From the NCBI GenBank assembly GCA_025499625.1, contig JAFMVD010000022.1, positions 1 through 64,000 of the forward strand: DNA of 64,000 nucleotides, read 5' to 3'. The DNA is from Carboxylicivirga fragile. GTDB taxonomy: Bacteria > Bacteroidota > Bacteroidia > Bacteroidales > Marinilabiliaceae. Of this stretch, positions 1 to 8,555 are shown piece by piece (the first letter of the stretch is position 1; the number at the start of each line of letters is the position of its first letter). A program made the position numbers and the translations under genes. The notes under the pieces were generated by a model. That model worked only from the letters and a program-made list of their open reading frames with translations. It was not told where the DNA came from and ran no database searches.

Positions 1-38
1 TCTTGAAAAATACTATTAAAAACAATCCAGGTGTCCCT

Positions 39-58
39 GCCCCGATAGCTATCGGGGC
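39..58. repeat. 20-bp palindrome, CCGATA-type repeat family
   Basis: GCCCCGATAGCTATCGGGGC is a perfect palindrome. The core CCGATA-RY-TATCGG recurs at 5366-5383, 5409-5426 and 49772-49789, always between genes. It lies between two near-copies of the short direct word CCAGGTG. It could be a REP-like element or part of a terminator. Confidence 0.75.
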
Positions 59-83
59 GATTCCAGGTGGCACCACCGAGATG

Positions 84-125
84 AAGGGTTATTTCAAAAG
101 AAATTTTGAGATGACCCTTTTTTTA
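84..125 (+). terminator. Rho-independent terminator of an upstream gene outside the window
   Basis: AAGGGT (84-89) pairs with ACCCTT (113-118). The inner segments TTTCAAAA and TTTTGAGA also pair around a short loop, and a run of T follows directly. It most likely ends a plus-strand gene that lies left of the window. Confidence 0.6.
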
Positions 126-368
126 TACGATATAAAGCAGCTCTTTTTTTGGATCAGGGATCAACACCTAATATAGATGTTTATATAATATTTATTTTGC
201 TTATTTTATTTATCAACAAAAAAACTGCATTCATCAATTAAAATATCACATTCACCAAGGAGCTGTACTTATTTGATTAAAACAACCTGTTACGTTTTAA
301 TAAATACATTATTAACGTTTAAGATTTTAATAATGATTTTACCTTAAAACACTACAAAAATTTAAATT

Positions 369-797
369 ATGAAAAAGTACATTCTATTAACAGCATTGCT
401 CATCAGTGCAACAAATATATTCTCTCAAAAAACTTGGAATAACAAATCAGTATCAACAGAAGTGGTTGTGTACAGCCCGCCACTAATCAACCCAATTGTA
501 ACCATTAAGTTTGACTATGACTACACTCTTCATCCAAATGGATACGAAGAAGTATCCAATGTAAAAAATGTATCACTCATAGGTTTCAACTATGGAAGCA
601 TATTAGCTTCTAATCTAGTTTTTGGCATTGAGAACAATTGCTATATAAACTTTACATTCTCAGGTTATGCTACGGCTGGACAACAATTACAATTCTTCGG
701 ACAACTTATGTACAAGGGCAAACGCGAACCTTCTTCAACAGGAGGTGGCACAGGCGGTGGCGGCTTTGGCGGCGGCGACATTCAAAATCCTAACTAA
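369..797 (+). CDS. Secreted protein of unknown function with a Gly-rich tail
   Basis: I do not recognise this 142-residue protein. Residues 1-19 form a classic signal peptide (basic MKK, hydrophobic core, cut after FSQ), so it is exported. The middle (about 25-115) looks all-beta, with alternating hydrophobic residues and many Tyr/Phe/Asn. The last 25 residues are a low-complexity Gly/Thr tail (GGGTGGGGFGGG) ending in DIQNPN. It has a recognisable terminator after it (822-850) and its own upstream gap, so it is probably monocistronic. The start is the only ATG before the signal peptide. It could be a small surface or periplasmic protein; no enzyme motif is visible. Confidence 0.7.
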   Translation: MKKYILLTALLISATNIFSQKTWNNKSVSTEVVVYSPPLINPIVTIKFDYDYTLHPNGYEEVSNVKNVSLIGFNYGSILASNLVFGIENNCYINFTFSGYATAGQQLQFFGQLMYKGKREPSSTGGGTGGGGFGGGDIQNPN

Positions 798-821
798 TTA
801 TATTAAAAGGTAAAATCATCT

Positions 822-850
822 AAGGCTGTCAACAATTTGACAGCCTTTTT
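822..850 (+). terminator. Rho-independent terminator
   Basis: AAGGCTGTCA (822-831) pairs perfectly with TGACAGCCTT (838-847) around a 6-nt loop, followed by T residues. It ends the gene at 369-797. Confidence 0.85.
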
Positions 851-956
851 GATATATTTCACTTCCCCATTGGTCTCTTAACTTTTACTTAACCCAGATT
901 TCTAAAAATCATATAACACACAAATTTTCCAATGTATAACTGAACCTTATTTTTAA

Positions 957-1069
957 TAAAAGTAAAAAATACCTTTAAAAACTTTTTAAAAGTCATTTTT
1001 ACTTTTATATTTGATTCGTTAATTTTCCAGTTATGATTTACGACCAATACGATAAAAGTAAAAGATACC
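957..1069 (+). promoter_or_regulatory. Candidate operator cluster of the Nudix-type regulator
   Basis: TAAAAGTAAAAAATACC at 957-973 recurs with one mismatch at 1053-1069, inside the first codons of the regulator gene. Between them, ATTTTTACTTTTA (995-1007) is the inverted complement of the 957 site and touches the -7 box at 1006-1013. Three copies of one word around the start of a regulator gene suggest autoregulation and control of the gal genes. The binding role is an inference from position and repetition. Confidence 0.55.
1006..1013 (+). promoter_or_regulatory. Bacteroidota -7 promoter box of the gal gene cluster
   Basis: TATATTTG matches the Bacteroidota TAnnTTTG element. Transcription would begin near 1019, leaving a short leader before the ATG at 1033. 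The box overlaps the inverted half-site at 995-1007. I do not see a convincing TTTG at -33. Confidence 0.55.
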
Positions 1070-1728
1070 TCTCAGTTGACTGTATAATATTTGGCTACGA
1101 ACAAGAACAACTTAAAATACTATTGTTCAAACGAATCATTGAGCCCGCCATAGGCGAATGGTCATTAATAGGCGGCTGGATAAAGGAAGATGAATCGGCC
1201 GAACAATCTGCCCGACGTGTATTACAATTTATCACAGGGCTGAGCGATGTTTACCTGGAGCAAGTTCAAACCTTCTCAAAACCTGATCGTGACCCGGGGG
1301 GAAGCGTGTTAACTGTAGCCTTCAATGCTCTAATTAACATTGAAGAACACAGCAATCAGCTTATCGAAAAATATGGTGCTAAATGGTTTCCTATTTCGGA
1401 GTTACCAAACTTAATTTTCGACCATAACGAGATGTTGGAAATCGCTATAAAAAAACTGCGCTTAAAGGCTACTTACAATTTAATAGGCAGACAATTACTT
1501 CCATCAAAGTTCACAATTACGCAATTACGCAATTTATATAACGACATCTTTCAAAAAAGCTTTGATCCGGGCAACTTTCGAAAGAAAGTACTTTCGTTAA
1601 AAGTGCTTAAACAGCTCGATGAAAAAGACATGTCAGAATCTAAGAAAGGTGCATACTACTTTAAGTTTAAAGATGATTTTGAAAGCAATACAGTTGAGCC
1701 CATTTTTAAAAATACCTTAAAATTATAA
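1033..1728 (+). CDS. Nudix-family transcriptional regulator (NrtR/AraR type), likely controlling galactose use
   Basis: The 231-residue protein has a Nudix fold (about residues 10-140) followed by a winged-helix domain (about 155-220, TQLRNLYNDIF...FRKKVL). The Nudix box is degenerate: in GGWIKEDESAEQSARRVLQF the catalytic REUxEE glutamates are missing. This is typical of NrtR-like regulators that bind an effector without hydrolysing it. In Bacteroides a relative, AraR, senses arabinose. Here the next three genes are galT, galK and galM, so a galactose or related sugar signal is more likely; that is inference. The gap to galT is only 29 bp, suggesting one transcript. Repeated words at 957-1069 are candidate operators. 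Confidence 0.8.
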   Translation: MIYDQYDKSKRYLSVDCIIFGYEQEQLKILLFKRIIEPAIGEWSLIGGWIKEDESAEQSARRVLQFITGLSDVYLEQVQTFSKPDRDPGGSVLTVAFNALINIEEHSNQLIEKYGAKWFPISELPNLIFDHNEMLEIAIKKLRLKATYNLIGRQLLPSKFTITQLRNLYNDIFQKSFDPGNFRKKVLSLKVLKQLDEKDMSESKKGAYYFKFKDDFESNTVEPIFKNTLKL

Positions 1729-1757
1729 CACACTAAGAAATTATAAATCAATTTACA

Positions 1758-2804
1758 ATGGAAACTTTCCAGTTTACAGAACATTCACATCGCAGATACA
1801 ATCCCTTAAATGGAGATTGGGTATTAGTGTCACCCCATCGCACTAAACGCCCATGGCAAGGTAAGGTTGAAAAACCTGCTGCCGATCAACGTCCTCAATA
1901 CGACGAAAAATGTTACTTATGCCCTGGCAACGAGCGCATAGGTGGGCATAGTAATCCTGAATACAAAGATGTGTTTGTTTTTCAGAACGACTTTAGCGCC
2001 TTGGTTCCAGACATACCGCAAGGTAAATTTGAGAAAAAAGACTTGTTCCGTGCTGAAAGCGAAAAAGGTTTTTGCAAGGTTATTTGCTTTTCTCCTCGCC
2101 ACGATCTAACCATTCCTGAAATGAAGGTTGAAAACATTAAAAAAGTAGTTGATCTTTGGACTGAAGAATACAAGGAAATTGGAAAACTGGATTATATCAA
2201 TCATGTTCAGATTTTCGAAAACAAAGGTGACATAATGGGATGTAGTAATCCCCATCCCCACGGTCAGATTTGGGGACAATACTCAGTACCAGTTGAGCCA
2301 GCGAAAGAATCAATAAAACTAAAAGAGTACTTCGATGCCAATGGAAAAACTTTATTGGGCGATTACCTTAAGGAAGAACTAAAAGACAAAGAGCGCATCT
2401 TAGTTGAGAACGATCATTTTGTCGCATTAGTGCCTTTTTGGGCAACATGGCCTTTCGAAACAATGATTGTAAGCAAAAGAGCTGTTTCGAGCTTATCTCA
2501 ACTTAACGAGGATGAAAAGATGGCATTAGCTGATGCTTATAAGAAACTAACCATCATGTATGATAACTTGTTTGAAGTTTCGTTCCCTTATTCAGCTGGT
2601 ATACACCAAGCGCCAACCGATGGCGAAGATCATCCAGAATGGCATCTTCACATGCATTTTTATCCACCGTTATTACGCTCAGCTACTGTTAAGAAATTCA
2701 TGGTGGGCTACGAAATGATGGCCAATGCACAACGTGATATCACTGCAGAACAAGCAGCTGATCGTTTACGTGCCCTACCAACAACTCATTACAAAGCTAA
2801 ATAA
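1758..2804 (+). CDS. galT: Galactose-1-phosphate uridylyltransferase GalT
   Basis: GalT swaps UMP between UDP-glucose and galactose-1-phosphate (cytoplasmic, Leloir pathway). The HPHGQ signature lies at residues 166-170, and His168 should be the nucleophile that carries UMP. Cys52 and Cys55 (CYLC) are the expected zinc ligands, at the same positions as in the E. coli enzyme. The C-terminal half carries the second HIT-like fold with [11 protein letters not shown]. At 348 residues it is full length. It sits 25 bp before galK in the order galT-galK-galM, after the regulator gene. No oddities are seen. Confidence 0.95.
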   Translation: METFQFTEHSHRRYNPLNGDWVLVSPHRTKRPWQGKVEKPAADQRPQYDEKCYLCPGNERIGGHSNPEYKDVFVFQNDFSALVPDIPQGKFEKKDLFRAESEKGFCKVICFSPRHDLTIPEMKVENIKKVVDLWTEEYKEIGKLDYINHVQIFENKGDIMGCSNPHPHGQIWGQYSVPVEPAKESIKLKEYFDANGKTLLGDYLKEELKDKERILVENDHFVALVPFWATWPFETMIVSKRAVSSLSQLNEDEKMALADAYKKLTIMYDNLFEVSFPYSAGIHQAPTDGEDHPEWHLHMHFYPPLLRSATVKKFMVGYEMMANAQRDITAEQAADRLRALPTTHYKAK

Positions 2805-2829
2805 TCAATCATACTAAATTCAACAAGTT

Positions 2830-4107
2830 ATGTCGAAGATTAACGAATTAATTGCAAAAATAAACGGTGGTGATAATACCCCTTTTAAAGAGTTATATGG
2901 AACAGATACAGCGGTATTAAAAGAACAAGCTGATCGTTACATCAAGTATATCAATGAATTTAAGAGCATTTATGGAACAGATGATCTAACACTTTTAAGT
3001 TCACCTGGTCGTACCGAGGTTGGTGGCAACCATACCGATCACCAATTAGGACGCGTATTGGCGGGCGCAGTAAACCTTGATAACATTGCAGTTGCAGCAC
3101 CAAACAACACAAACAAAGTACGAATTACGTCTGTTGGTTTCGATCCTTTCGAAGTTGATCTTGGTGAATTAGAGGTTACTGAATTTAAATTAACTCCTGG
3201 AAACATTGTTAGAACCATTGCTAAAGAGATTAAAGCACTTGGTTTCGAAATTGCTGGTTTTGATGCAGTAATTCATGGCTGTGTACCTGAAGGATCAGGT
3301 CTAAGCTCTTCGGCATCATTTGAAGTATTAATCGGAGCCATCTTTAGTAACTTATTTAACGATGGCAAATTAGATCCAGTTGACAATGCTAAAATTGGTC
3401 AGAAGGCTGAGCATGCATGTAAGAAGTTTTGTGGATTAATGGATCAGACAGCTTGTGCTGTTGGTGGTTTCATTACCATTGACTTTGCTGATAAAGCAAA
3501 CCCTATTGTTAAGGCACTAGATTTTGACTTTGCAAAAACAGGTTACTCTTTAGTTATTACCAACACTGGCGGAAGTCATGGTGGATTAGACGAAGAGTAC
3601 AACTCGCTTCCAGGAGAAATGAAAGCCGTTGCCAAAGAACTCGGACACGAAGTTCTTCGTCCTTTATCAATGGAAGATGTAGTAAAAGGAATACCTACTA
3701 TCCGCGAAAAAGTTGGCGATCGTGCAATCTTGCGTGCGATTCACTTTCAGGGAGATAATGCTCGTGTTGTAGAGCAGGTAGCTGCTTTGGAAGCTAACAA
3801 ATTTCAAGATTTCTTGGGAATGGTAGTCGAGTCGGGTTACAGTTCATACATGTACAACCAAAATATCTTTGTTGGAGGTGAAGCTAAACATCAGAATGTA
3901 GCCCTAGCATTATCAATGAGTGAATTGATATTAAAAGGGAAAGGCGCATGGCGTGTTCATGGTGGCGGATTTGCTGGTACTATACAGGCATTTGTACCAA
4001 ATGATTTATTAGATGAGTACACTTCAACTTTAGAGTCTGTATTTGGTGAAGGTAACTGTCATAAATTGTTTATCCGTTCAAAAGGATCTATTAAATTAGA
4101 GTTGTAA
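2830..4107 (+). CDS. galK: Galactokinase GalK
   Basis: GalK phosphorylates galactose with ATP to give galactose-1-phosphate, the substrate of GalT next door. It is a GHMP-family kinase of 425 residues, slightly longer than the usual 380-400. The galactokinase signature GRTEVGGNHTDH is at about residues 60-71, the ATP-binding loop PEGSGLSSSAS at 153-163, and the catalytic Asp is probably Asp205 in CGLMDQ. The GHMP motif 3 region (HGGGFAGT) is near residue 380. The N-terminus carries about 35 extra residues before the sugar-binding motif. A hairpin follows the stop codon (4117-4146). Confidence 0.95.
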   Translation: MSKINELIAKINGGDNTPFKELYGTDTAVLKEQADRYIKYINEFKSIYGTDDLTLLSSPGRTEVGGNHTDHQLGRVLAGAVNLDNIAVAAPNNTNKVRITSVGFDPFEVDLGELEVTEFKLTPGNIVRTIAKEIKALGFEIAGFDAVIHGCVPEGSGLSSSASFEVLIGAIFSNLFNDGKLDPVDNAKIGQKAEHACKKFCGLMDQTACAVGGFITIDFADKANPIVKALDFDFAKTGYSLVITNTGGSHGGLDEEYNSLPGEMKAVAKELGHEVLRPLSMEDVVKGIPTIREKVGDRAILRAIHFQGDNARVVEQVAALEANKFQDFLGMVVESGYSSYMYNQNIFVGGEAKHQNVALALSMSELILKGKGAWRVHGGGFAGTIQAFVPNDLLDEYTSTLESVFGEGNCHKLFIRSKGSIKLEL

Positions 4108-4116
4108 TAGTGTTAC

Positions 4117-4149
4117 CAGGCACATGAAGTAAGAGGCATGTGCCTGTTT
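4117..4149 (+). terminator. Hairpin between galK and galM (terminator or attenuator)
   Basis: CAGGCACATG (4117-4126) and CATGTGCCTG (4137-4146) form a perfect 10-bp stem with a 10-nt loop, followed by a short TTT. The weak T-run suggests partial termination or mRNA processing. It covers an upstream in-frame ATG at 4138 and so argues for the galM start at 4168. Confidence 0.5.
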
Positions 4150-4167
4150 AAACTTAAAACATTCACG

Positions 4168-5193
4168 ATGACAAAAGCAGCAGACGTTTTCAAATTAAAG
4201 AATAGAAATAATGTTGAAGTAACATTCATTGGTCGCGGTGGGCAAATTACTTCTATTAATGTACCTGATTCGAAAGGCTCTATAGCAGATGTGGTGGTTG
4301 GTTATGAAACCATTGAAGAAGCTTTAGCCGGAGATGGCTATTTTGGTGCCCTTTGCGGAAGATACGCCAATAGAGTGGTAAAAGGCCAATTCGAGATTGA
4401 CGGTGAAAAATACCAGTTGGAATGCAATAACGACCAAAACCACCTACACGGTGGTAGCGACGGTTTTAACAACCGCATTTGGGAAGTTGAAGCCTATGAC
4501 ACGAATAAATTTGCTCAGGCATACAAATTAAGCCTTACAAGCAAAGACGGTGATCAGAAGTATCCTGGTGAACTTAAGGTTGAAGTGATTTATGGTCTTA
4601 CAGAAGAGAATGAATTTGTAATTGAATACATTGCCAACACAACAAAAGCGACCATCATTAACCTAACCAGTCATGCCTATTTTAACTTAAAAGGTGCTGG
4701 TACAGGAACCGTTGAAGGACAAAATCTACAACTAAATGCTTCAAAATTCACTCCAATTTCTGCCGAAATAGGAACAGTAACCGGTGAGATTGCAGAGGTT
4801 AAAGACACTGCAATGGATTTTGTTGAGCCAAAAACCGTAGGCGAAGCATGTGCTGCAGATTGCCCACAGGTAAAAATAGTAGATGGCATTGATCACAACT
4901 TTGTAATTGATGGCTATGATGGTATGTTACGTTTAGCAGCTCGCATGTCGGATCCTGAAAGTGGTCGTGAAATGGAAGTATATACCGATCAGCCAGGTAT
5001 TCAAGTTTATACCGGAAGTCATTTTGATGGTTCAGAAACTGGTAAGTTAGGAGCACCTATTGTAAAGTGGGCTGGTTTAGCTTTGGAAACTCAGATATTC
5101 CCAGATTCGCCAAACAAAGAGCACTTCCCAAATGCTGTTTTAAGACCGGAAGAAACTTACAAACACACCTGCGTGTACAAATTTATTATCTAA
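4168..5193 (+). CDS. galM: Aldose 1-epimerase (galactose mutarotase) GalM
   Basis: GalM interconverts the alpha and beta anomers of galactose so that GalK can use the sugar. Family marks are NHLHGG (His92/His94), SHAYFNL (His169, the likely acid), DHNF near residue 249 and LETQIFPDSPN with Glu307, the likely catalytic base. From the ATG at 4168 it has 341 residues, a normal length. An in-frame ATG at 4138 would add MCLFKLKTF, but it lies inside the hairpin at 4117-4146 and the extension is not typical of the family. I see no lipoprotein or signal sequence, so it is probably cytoplasmic. A good terminator follows at 5220. Confidence 0.93.
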   Translation: MTKAADVFKLKNRNNVEVTFIGRGGQITSINVPDSKGSIADVVVGYETIEEALAGDGYFGALCGRYANRVVKGQFEIDGEKYQLECNNDQNHLHGGSDGFNNRIWEVEAYDTNKFAQAYKLSLTSKDGDQKYPGELKVEVIYGLTEENEFVIEYIANTTKATIINLTSHAYFNLKGAGTGTVEGQNLQLNASKFTPISAEIGTVTGEIAEVKDTAMDFVEPKTVGEACAADCPQVKIVDGIDHNFVIDGYDGMLRLAARMSDPESGREMEVYTDQPGIQVYTGSHFDGSETGKLGAPIVKWAGLALETQIFPDSPNKEHFPNAVLRPEETYKHTCVYKFII

Positions 5194-5219
5194 AGATAGA
5201 TTGTTCATTAGTTTGGTAA

Positions 5220-5251
5220 AGCAGCAGGCAAAATTGTCTGCTGCTTTTTTT
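5220..5251 (+). terminator. Rho-independent terminator of the gal genes
   Basis: AGCAGCAG (5220-5227) pairs with CTGCTGCT (5238-5245), with further inner pairs, followed by TTTTTT. Confidence 0.85.
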
Positions 5252-5365
5252 GCTCCAACGAATTTACGACTGTTAAAGAAATAATTATCTATCTTTGATA
5301 GTAATCCGATTACGAACCAAAACGATTGATAAAAAATCAATCTATGGTTTTATTTCGGCATTAAC

Positions 5366-5383
5366 TCCCGATAATTATCGGGA
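5366..5383. repeat. 18-bp palindrome, CCGATA-type repeat family
   Basis: TCCCGATAATTATCGGGA is a perfect palindrome and a variant of the family also seen at 39-58, 5409-5426 and 49772-49789. It lies in the 302-bp gap between galM and the mechanosensitive channel gene. That gap also holds the gal terminator and a promoter. Confidence 0.75.
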
Positions 5384-5408
5384 TAATTAGCAAAATGCTT
5401 TATCAATC

Positions 5409-5426
5409 ATCCGATAGCTATCGGAT
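5409..5426. repeat. 18-bp palindrome next to the mscS promoter, CCGATA-type family
   Basis: ATCCGATAGCTATCGGAT is a perfect palindrome. It abuts the presumed -33 TTTG at 5427-5430, so this copy could be an operator as well as a repeat. A second copy lies 43 bp upstream (5366-5383). Confidence 0.7.
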
Positions 5427-5459
5427 TTTGAATACAAATGGTATAAGTTTCTATTTTTG
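5427..5459 (+). promoter_or_regulatory. Bacteroidota-type promoter of the MscS-family gene
   Basis: TTTG at 5427-5430 (-33) and TATTTTTG at 5452-5459 (-7, TAnnTTTG) are 21 bp apart, the usual Bacteroidota spacing. Transcription would start near 5465, upstream of the ATG at 5496. This rules out a TTG start at 5457. Confidence 0.65.
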
Positions 5460-5495
5460 CATTTACTAAATTCATTTGATTTAAAATTATATTGT

Positions 5496-7985
5496 ATGCC
5501 ACTAACATATAGGTTCATATTAATACTCGTTTTATTTCTTAACAGCATTGGCAATATATCTTCTCAGAATTTAACATCTGAGACGGATACAGCTCAAACA
5601 AAAAAAATAAAAGCTTTCGCCATCGAAGATTTAGGTTCAGCAAGTGAACGAACGCTTTCTTTTTCTAGAAAACTGCAACAGAATCTCGAATCTGAAAAGG
5701 ATTTCGAACATCTGGACTCATTAGTAAACAGAAGACTGGAACAGGTTAAAGAATATCAGGAAAACATTAAAACGATTGATATTGAAGACATGAATTTCAG
5801 ACAAACGGAGAGTTTACGTCTGAAATTGGTCAATACTAAATCCCAAATTGATGGCACAAGAAAGCGACTTGTAGAAAAATCAACTCAACTTGGTGAGAAA
5901 AAAGAAGAGATAAACTTATACCAGCTTCAATGGCAAAAAACATTGGTACGAGTTAAAGAGAATAAACGTCCAGCTGAGGTGATTGATCGAGTTCAGTCAA
6001 ATCTTAAAAACATAAATGACTTAGACAAAAAACTAACCAATCGTAACAACCTGCTCCTAAGAGGTCAAGACAAGTTAACCGGAGCCTTAATCTATCTTGA
6101 TGAAATAATAACCAACATAGATAAGATACAAGATTCGTTTAAATCAAAAATTTACACCATCGACAGCCCACCTCTTTGGGCGCTTTTCTCAACAAATACC
6201 GATTCAACAAATGTAAAAGAACGAATAACTAACATAGCTGATTCCAGAACACAAGATCTCATAAACACAAAACATGTTTACACTGATCTCTTCATTTCAT
6301 TCATTATCATTGTTGTATTATTATTTGGGTTTACTGTCTACATAAAATACCGTTACGATAAAATTGTTGTAAAAAAAGAAAATGCTCCTATCGATAAAAG
6401 GCTTTACTGTATTTTACACCCAATGCCTTCGATTATTTTATTGAGTGTTTTATTTTTGAACCTATTCTTTAATTCTGTCCCAACTGATGTTCGAGATATT
6501 TACAAAGTGCTTTTAATCGTTCCTCTTCTGGGATTAACATCCAATATTTATACCGAAATCCCCAAACGCTTTTTCTACTTATCGGCACTCGTTTTCTTCC
6601 TTTCTATTTTTAGCGATATTTTTACCGAGTTGATAATATTTAGCCGACTGATAATTCTTTCAAACAGCCTTATAACACTATATATTCTAGGCTCTTTACT
6701 AAATCACTTTAAAAGGAATAAAAAAATCAACAAGGATATTAAATTCCCTTTCAATACGTTTTTCTTACGTATCGGAATTATTACCATCAGCCTTTCAATA
6801 ATTATTAATGCCATAGGTAATTCTTACCTCTCATCTATCTTATTCAGAGGCACAGTTAACCTCATCTTTGGTGGTATTCTTTTATTATCAGCTTCAGAAG
6901 TATTAAAAAGCTATTACGTTTTAATCGTTCGCCACAAAACACTTGGTAAATTAAATACCTTTGAGCATTATCCCGATGAAATATTAAAATGGTTATATAA
7001 ACTAACCAACATTTCCATTATTGCCTATTGGTTACATATGAGTTTAAACTCATTTATGATCTACGATTCATTATATGCCTGGCTCGAGGAATTAATGGTG
7101 AAAGAATTAGCCTTAGGGTCAGTTGCCATTAGCCTGGGCAATGTGTTTGCTTTTTTTATTACTCTAACCATTGCACTATATGTGTCCAAATTCATTCGCT
7201 TCATTCTCAACGACGAAATATTCACTCACTTCGAATTACCCCGAGGTGTTCCAGGAGCCGTATCTATGATTGTTCGTTTGATACTAATTGCCTTTGGTTT
7301 CGTTCTGGCCTTTGGAGCTGCCGAAATAGATATCAGTAATATTACCATCATTTTCGGTGCCTTAGGTGTAGGTATTGGTTTTGGCCTGCAAAACATATTC
7401 AACAATCTGGTATCAGGATTAATCCTTGCTTTCGAGCGGCCTGTTCAGGTGGGCGACATTCTACAGATTAGTAACCTGAATCTGATGGGCGAGGTGAAAG
7501 AAATAGGAATTAGAGCTAGTACGGTGCGGACTTTTGATGGTGCTGAAGTCATTGTGCCCAATGGCAATTTAATCTCCAATGAGATGATTAACTGGACACT
7601 ATCTGATCGAAGAAAACGACAGGAACTATTAATTGGGGTAAGCTATGGAACTGACACAACAAAAGTTCTGCAATTACTCGAAGAAGTAGTAGGTGTGCAA
7701 GAAGGTGTATTAAAAAAACCTGCACCTTTCATTATATTCAAAGGTTTTGGTGATAGCTCGCTTGATTTTCGCGTATTATTTTGGACTGCCTTTGATTATG
7801 GCTTAAGTACCAAAAGTCGTGTGGGAGTTGCTATTGATAAAGCTTTCAAAGAAGCTGGCATAACAATCCCATTCCCGCAGCGCGATCTACACTTTATAAA
7901 TGCGGAGAATGAAAAGAGTGAACCAACATCAGACTTAAGCAACTTAGAATCAAAACAAGGCATGGACGCTGATGCCGATGATTAA
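5496..7985 (+). CDS. Large MscS-family mechanosensitive channel with periplasmic coiled coil
   Basis: The 829-residue protein should be an inner-membrane channel that opens under membrane tension and releases solutes on osmotic downshock. A signal peptide is followed by a long helical, Lys/Glu-rich segment (about residues 25-240) with coiled-coil character. Several membrane helices follow, then the MscS core near residues 600-790. The pore helix is seen in GALGVGIGFGLQNIFNN, followed by FERPVQVGD and VPNGNLISNEMINW of the beta domain. This layout resembles the large MscK/MscM-type channels rather than small MscS. I chose the ATG at 5496 because the promoter lies just upstream. The coding region abuts the thioesterase gene, so the two may be co-transcribed. 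Confidence 0.88.
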   Translation: MPLTYRFILILVLFLNSIGNISSQNLTSETDTAQTKKIKAFAIEDLGSASERTLSFSRKLQQNLESEKDFEHLDSLVNRRLEQVKEYQENIKTIDIEDMNFRQTESLRLKLVNTKSQIDGTRKRLVEKSTQLGEKKEEINLYQLQWQKTLVRVKENKRPAEVIDRVQSNLKNINDLDKKLTNRNNLLLRGQDKLTGALIYLDEIITNIDKIQDSFKSKIYTIDSPPLWALFSTNTDSTNVKERITNIADSRTQDLINTKHVYTDLFISFIIIVVLLFGFTVYIKYRYDKIVVKKENAPIDKRLYCILHPMPSIILLSVLFLNLFFNSVPTDVRDIYKVLLIVPLLGLTSNIYTEIPKRFFYLSALVFFLSIFSDIFTELIIFSRLIILSNSLITLYILGSLLNHFKRNKKINKDIKFPFNTFFLRIGIITISLSIIINAIGNSYLSSILFRGTVNLIFGGILLLSASEVLKSYYVLIVRHKTLGKLNTFEHYPDEILKWLYKLTNISIIAYWLHMSLNSFMIYDSLYAWLEELMVKELALGSVAISLGNVFAFFITLTIALYVSKFIRFILNDEIFTHFELPRGVPGAVSMIVRLILIAFGFVLAFGAAEIDISNITIIFGALGVGIGFGLQNIFNNLVSGLILAFERPVQVGDILQISNLNLMGEVKEIGIRASTVRTFDGAEVIVPNGNLISNEMINWTLSDRRKRQELLIGVSYGTDTTKVLQLLEEVVGVQEGVLKKPAPFIIFKGFGDSSLDFRVLFWTAFDYGLSTKSRVGVAIDKAFKEAGITIPFPQRDLHFINAENEKSEPTSDLSNLESKQGMDADADD

Positions 7986-8001
7986 CAAGCAAAACATTGC
8001 C

Positions 8002-8412
8002 ATGATATACGATTACGAATTAGAATTTAAAGTAAGAGATTACGAATGTGACTTGCAGGGAATCGTTAATAACTCTGTTTACCAAAATTACCTCGAACAT
8101 ACGCGTCACGAATTTCTGGATGAGATAGGTCTTAATTTCAAGGAGCTTTATGACAAAGGAATAGTGGCCGTGGTTGCTCGCGCAGATTTAGCATACAAAA
8201 CACCTCTTCGCAGTAACGATCAGTTTGTTGTACGCACAAGAGTAGAGCACAAAGGCCTTAGATACATTTTCCATCAAGATATCTATCGCCTACCAGATGA
8301 AAAATTGTGCTTAAAAGCTGTCATTACAACTACGAGTATTATTAACGACAAACTGGCCGAATCGCAGGACATAAAAGCTGCTTTTGAGGACGTAATTAGT
8401 AAGAGAGTGTAA
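8002..8412 (+). CDS. 4-hydroxybenzoyl-CoA-thioesterase-family acyl-CoA thioesterase (YbgC/FadM type)
   Basis: This 136-residue single hotdog-fold protein probably hydrolyses short or medium acyl-CoA esters. The signature VRDYECDLQGIVNNSVY near residues 8-24 matches the 4HBT pattern, in which the Asp of D-x-x-G-I/H-V is catalytic; here it reads CDLQGIVNN. The start at 8002 gives the usual MIYDYELEFKVR beginning. An ATG at 7972 would overlap the channel gene by 14 bp and add ten atypical residues. Genes of this type are often near membrane or Tol-Pal genes, but here the neighbour is a mechanosensitive channel, so the substrate is unknown. Confidence 0.85.
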   Translation: MIYDYELEFKVRDYECDLQGIVNNSVYQNYLEHTRHEFLDEIGLNFKELYDKGIVAVVARADLAYKTPLRSNDQFVVRTRVEHKGLRYIFHQDIYRLPDEKLCLKAVITTTSIINDKLAESQDIKAAFEDVISKRV

Positions 8413-8555
8413 GTGTCAATATTTGCAAATAATTATTATTTAAGGCCTTATGCTTTTCAATTTAATAGATATGTGAGATAATTGTGAGGTTTATTTTTTT
8501 GTATTCTTCTCAATTAAAGGTAACATTACAGGCACATTTCCTGTAACATATATAC

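Larger units (their letters stand above)
1..368. other. Intergenic region at the window edge, no gene
   Basis: No credible coding frame is seen in this stretch. It holds a 20-bp palindrome (39-58) and a terminator-like hairpin (84-125), so it is probably the 3' flank of a gene off the left edge followed by the leader of the gene at 369. The remainder (about 130-368) is very AT-rich and I see no clear -7 box in it. Confidence 0.6.

Noticed and set aside
1033-1728. NAD-metabolism regulator NrtR
   Set aside because: The neighbours are gal genes, not NAD genes, and related Bacteroidota Nudix regulators control sugars.
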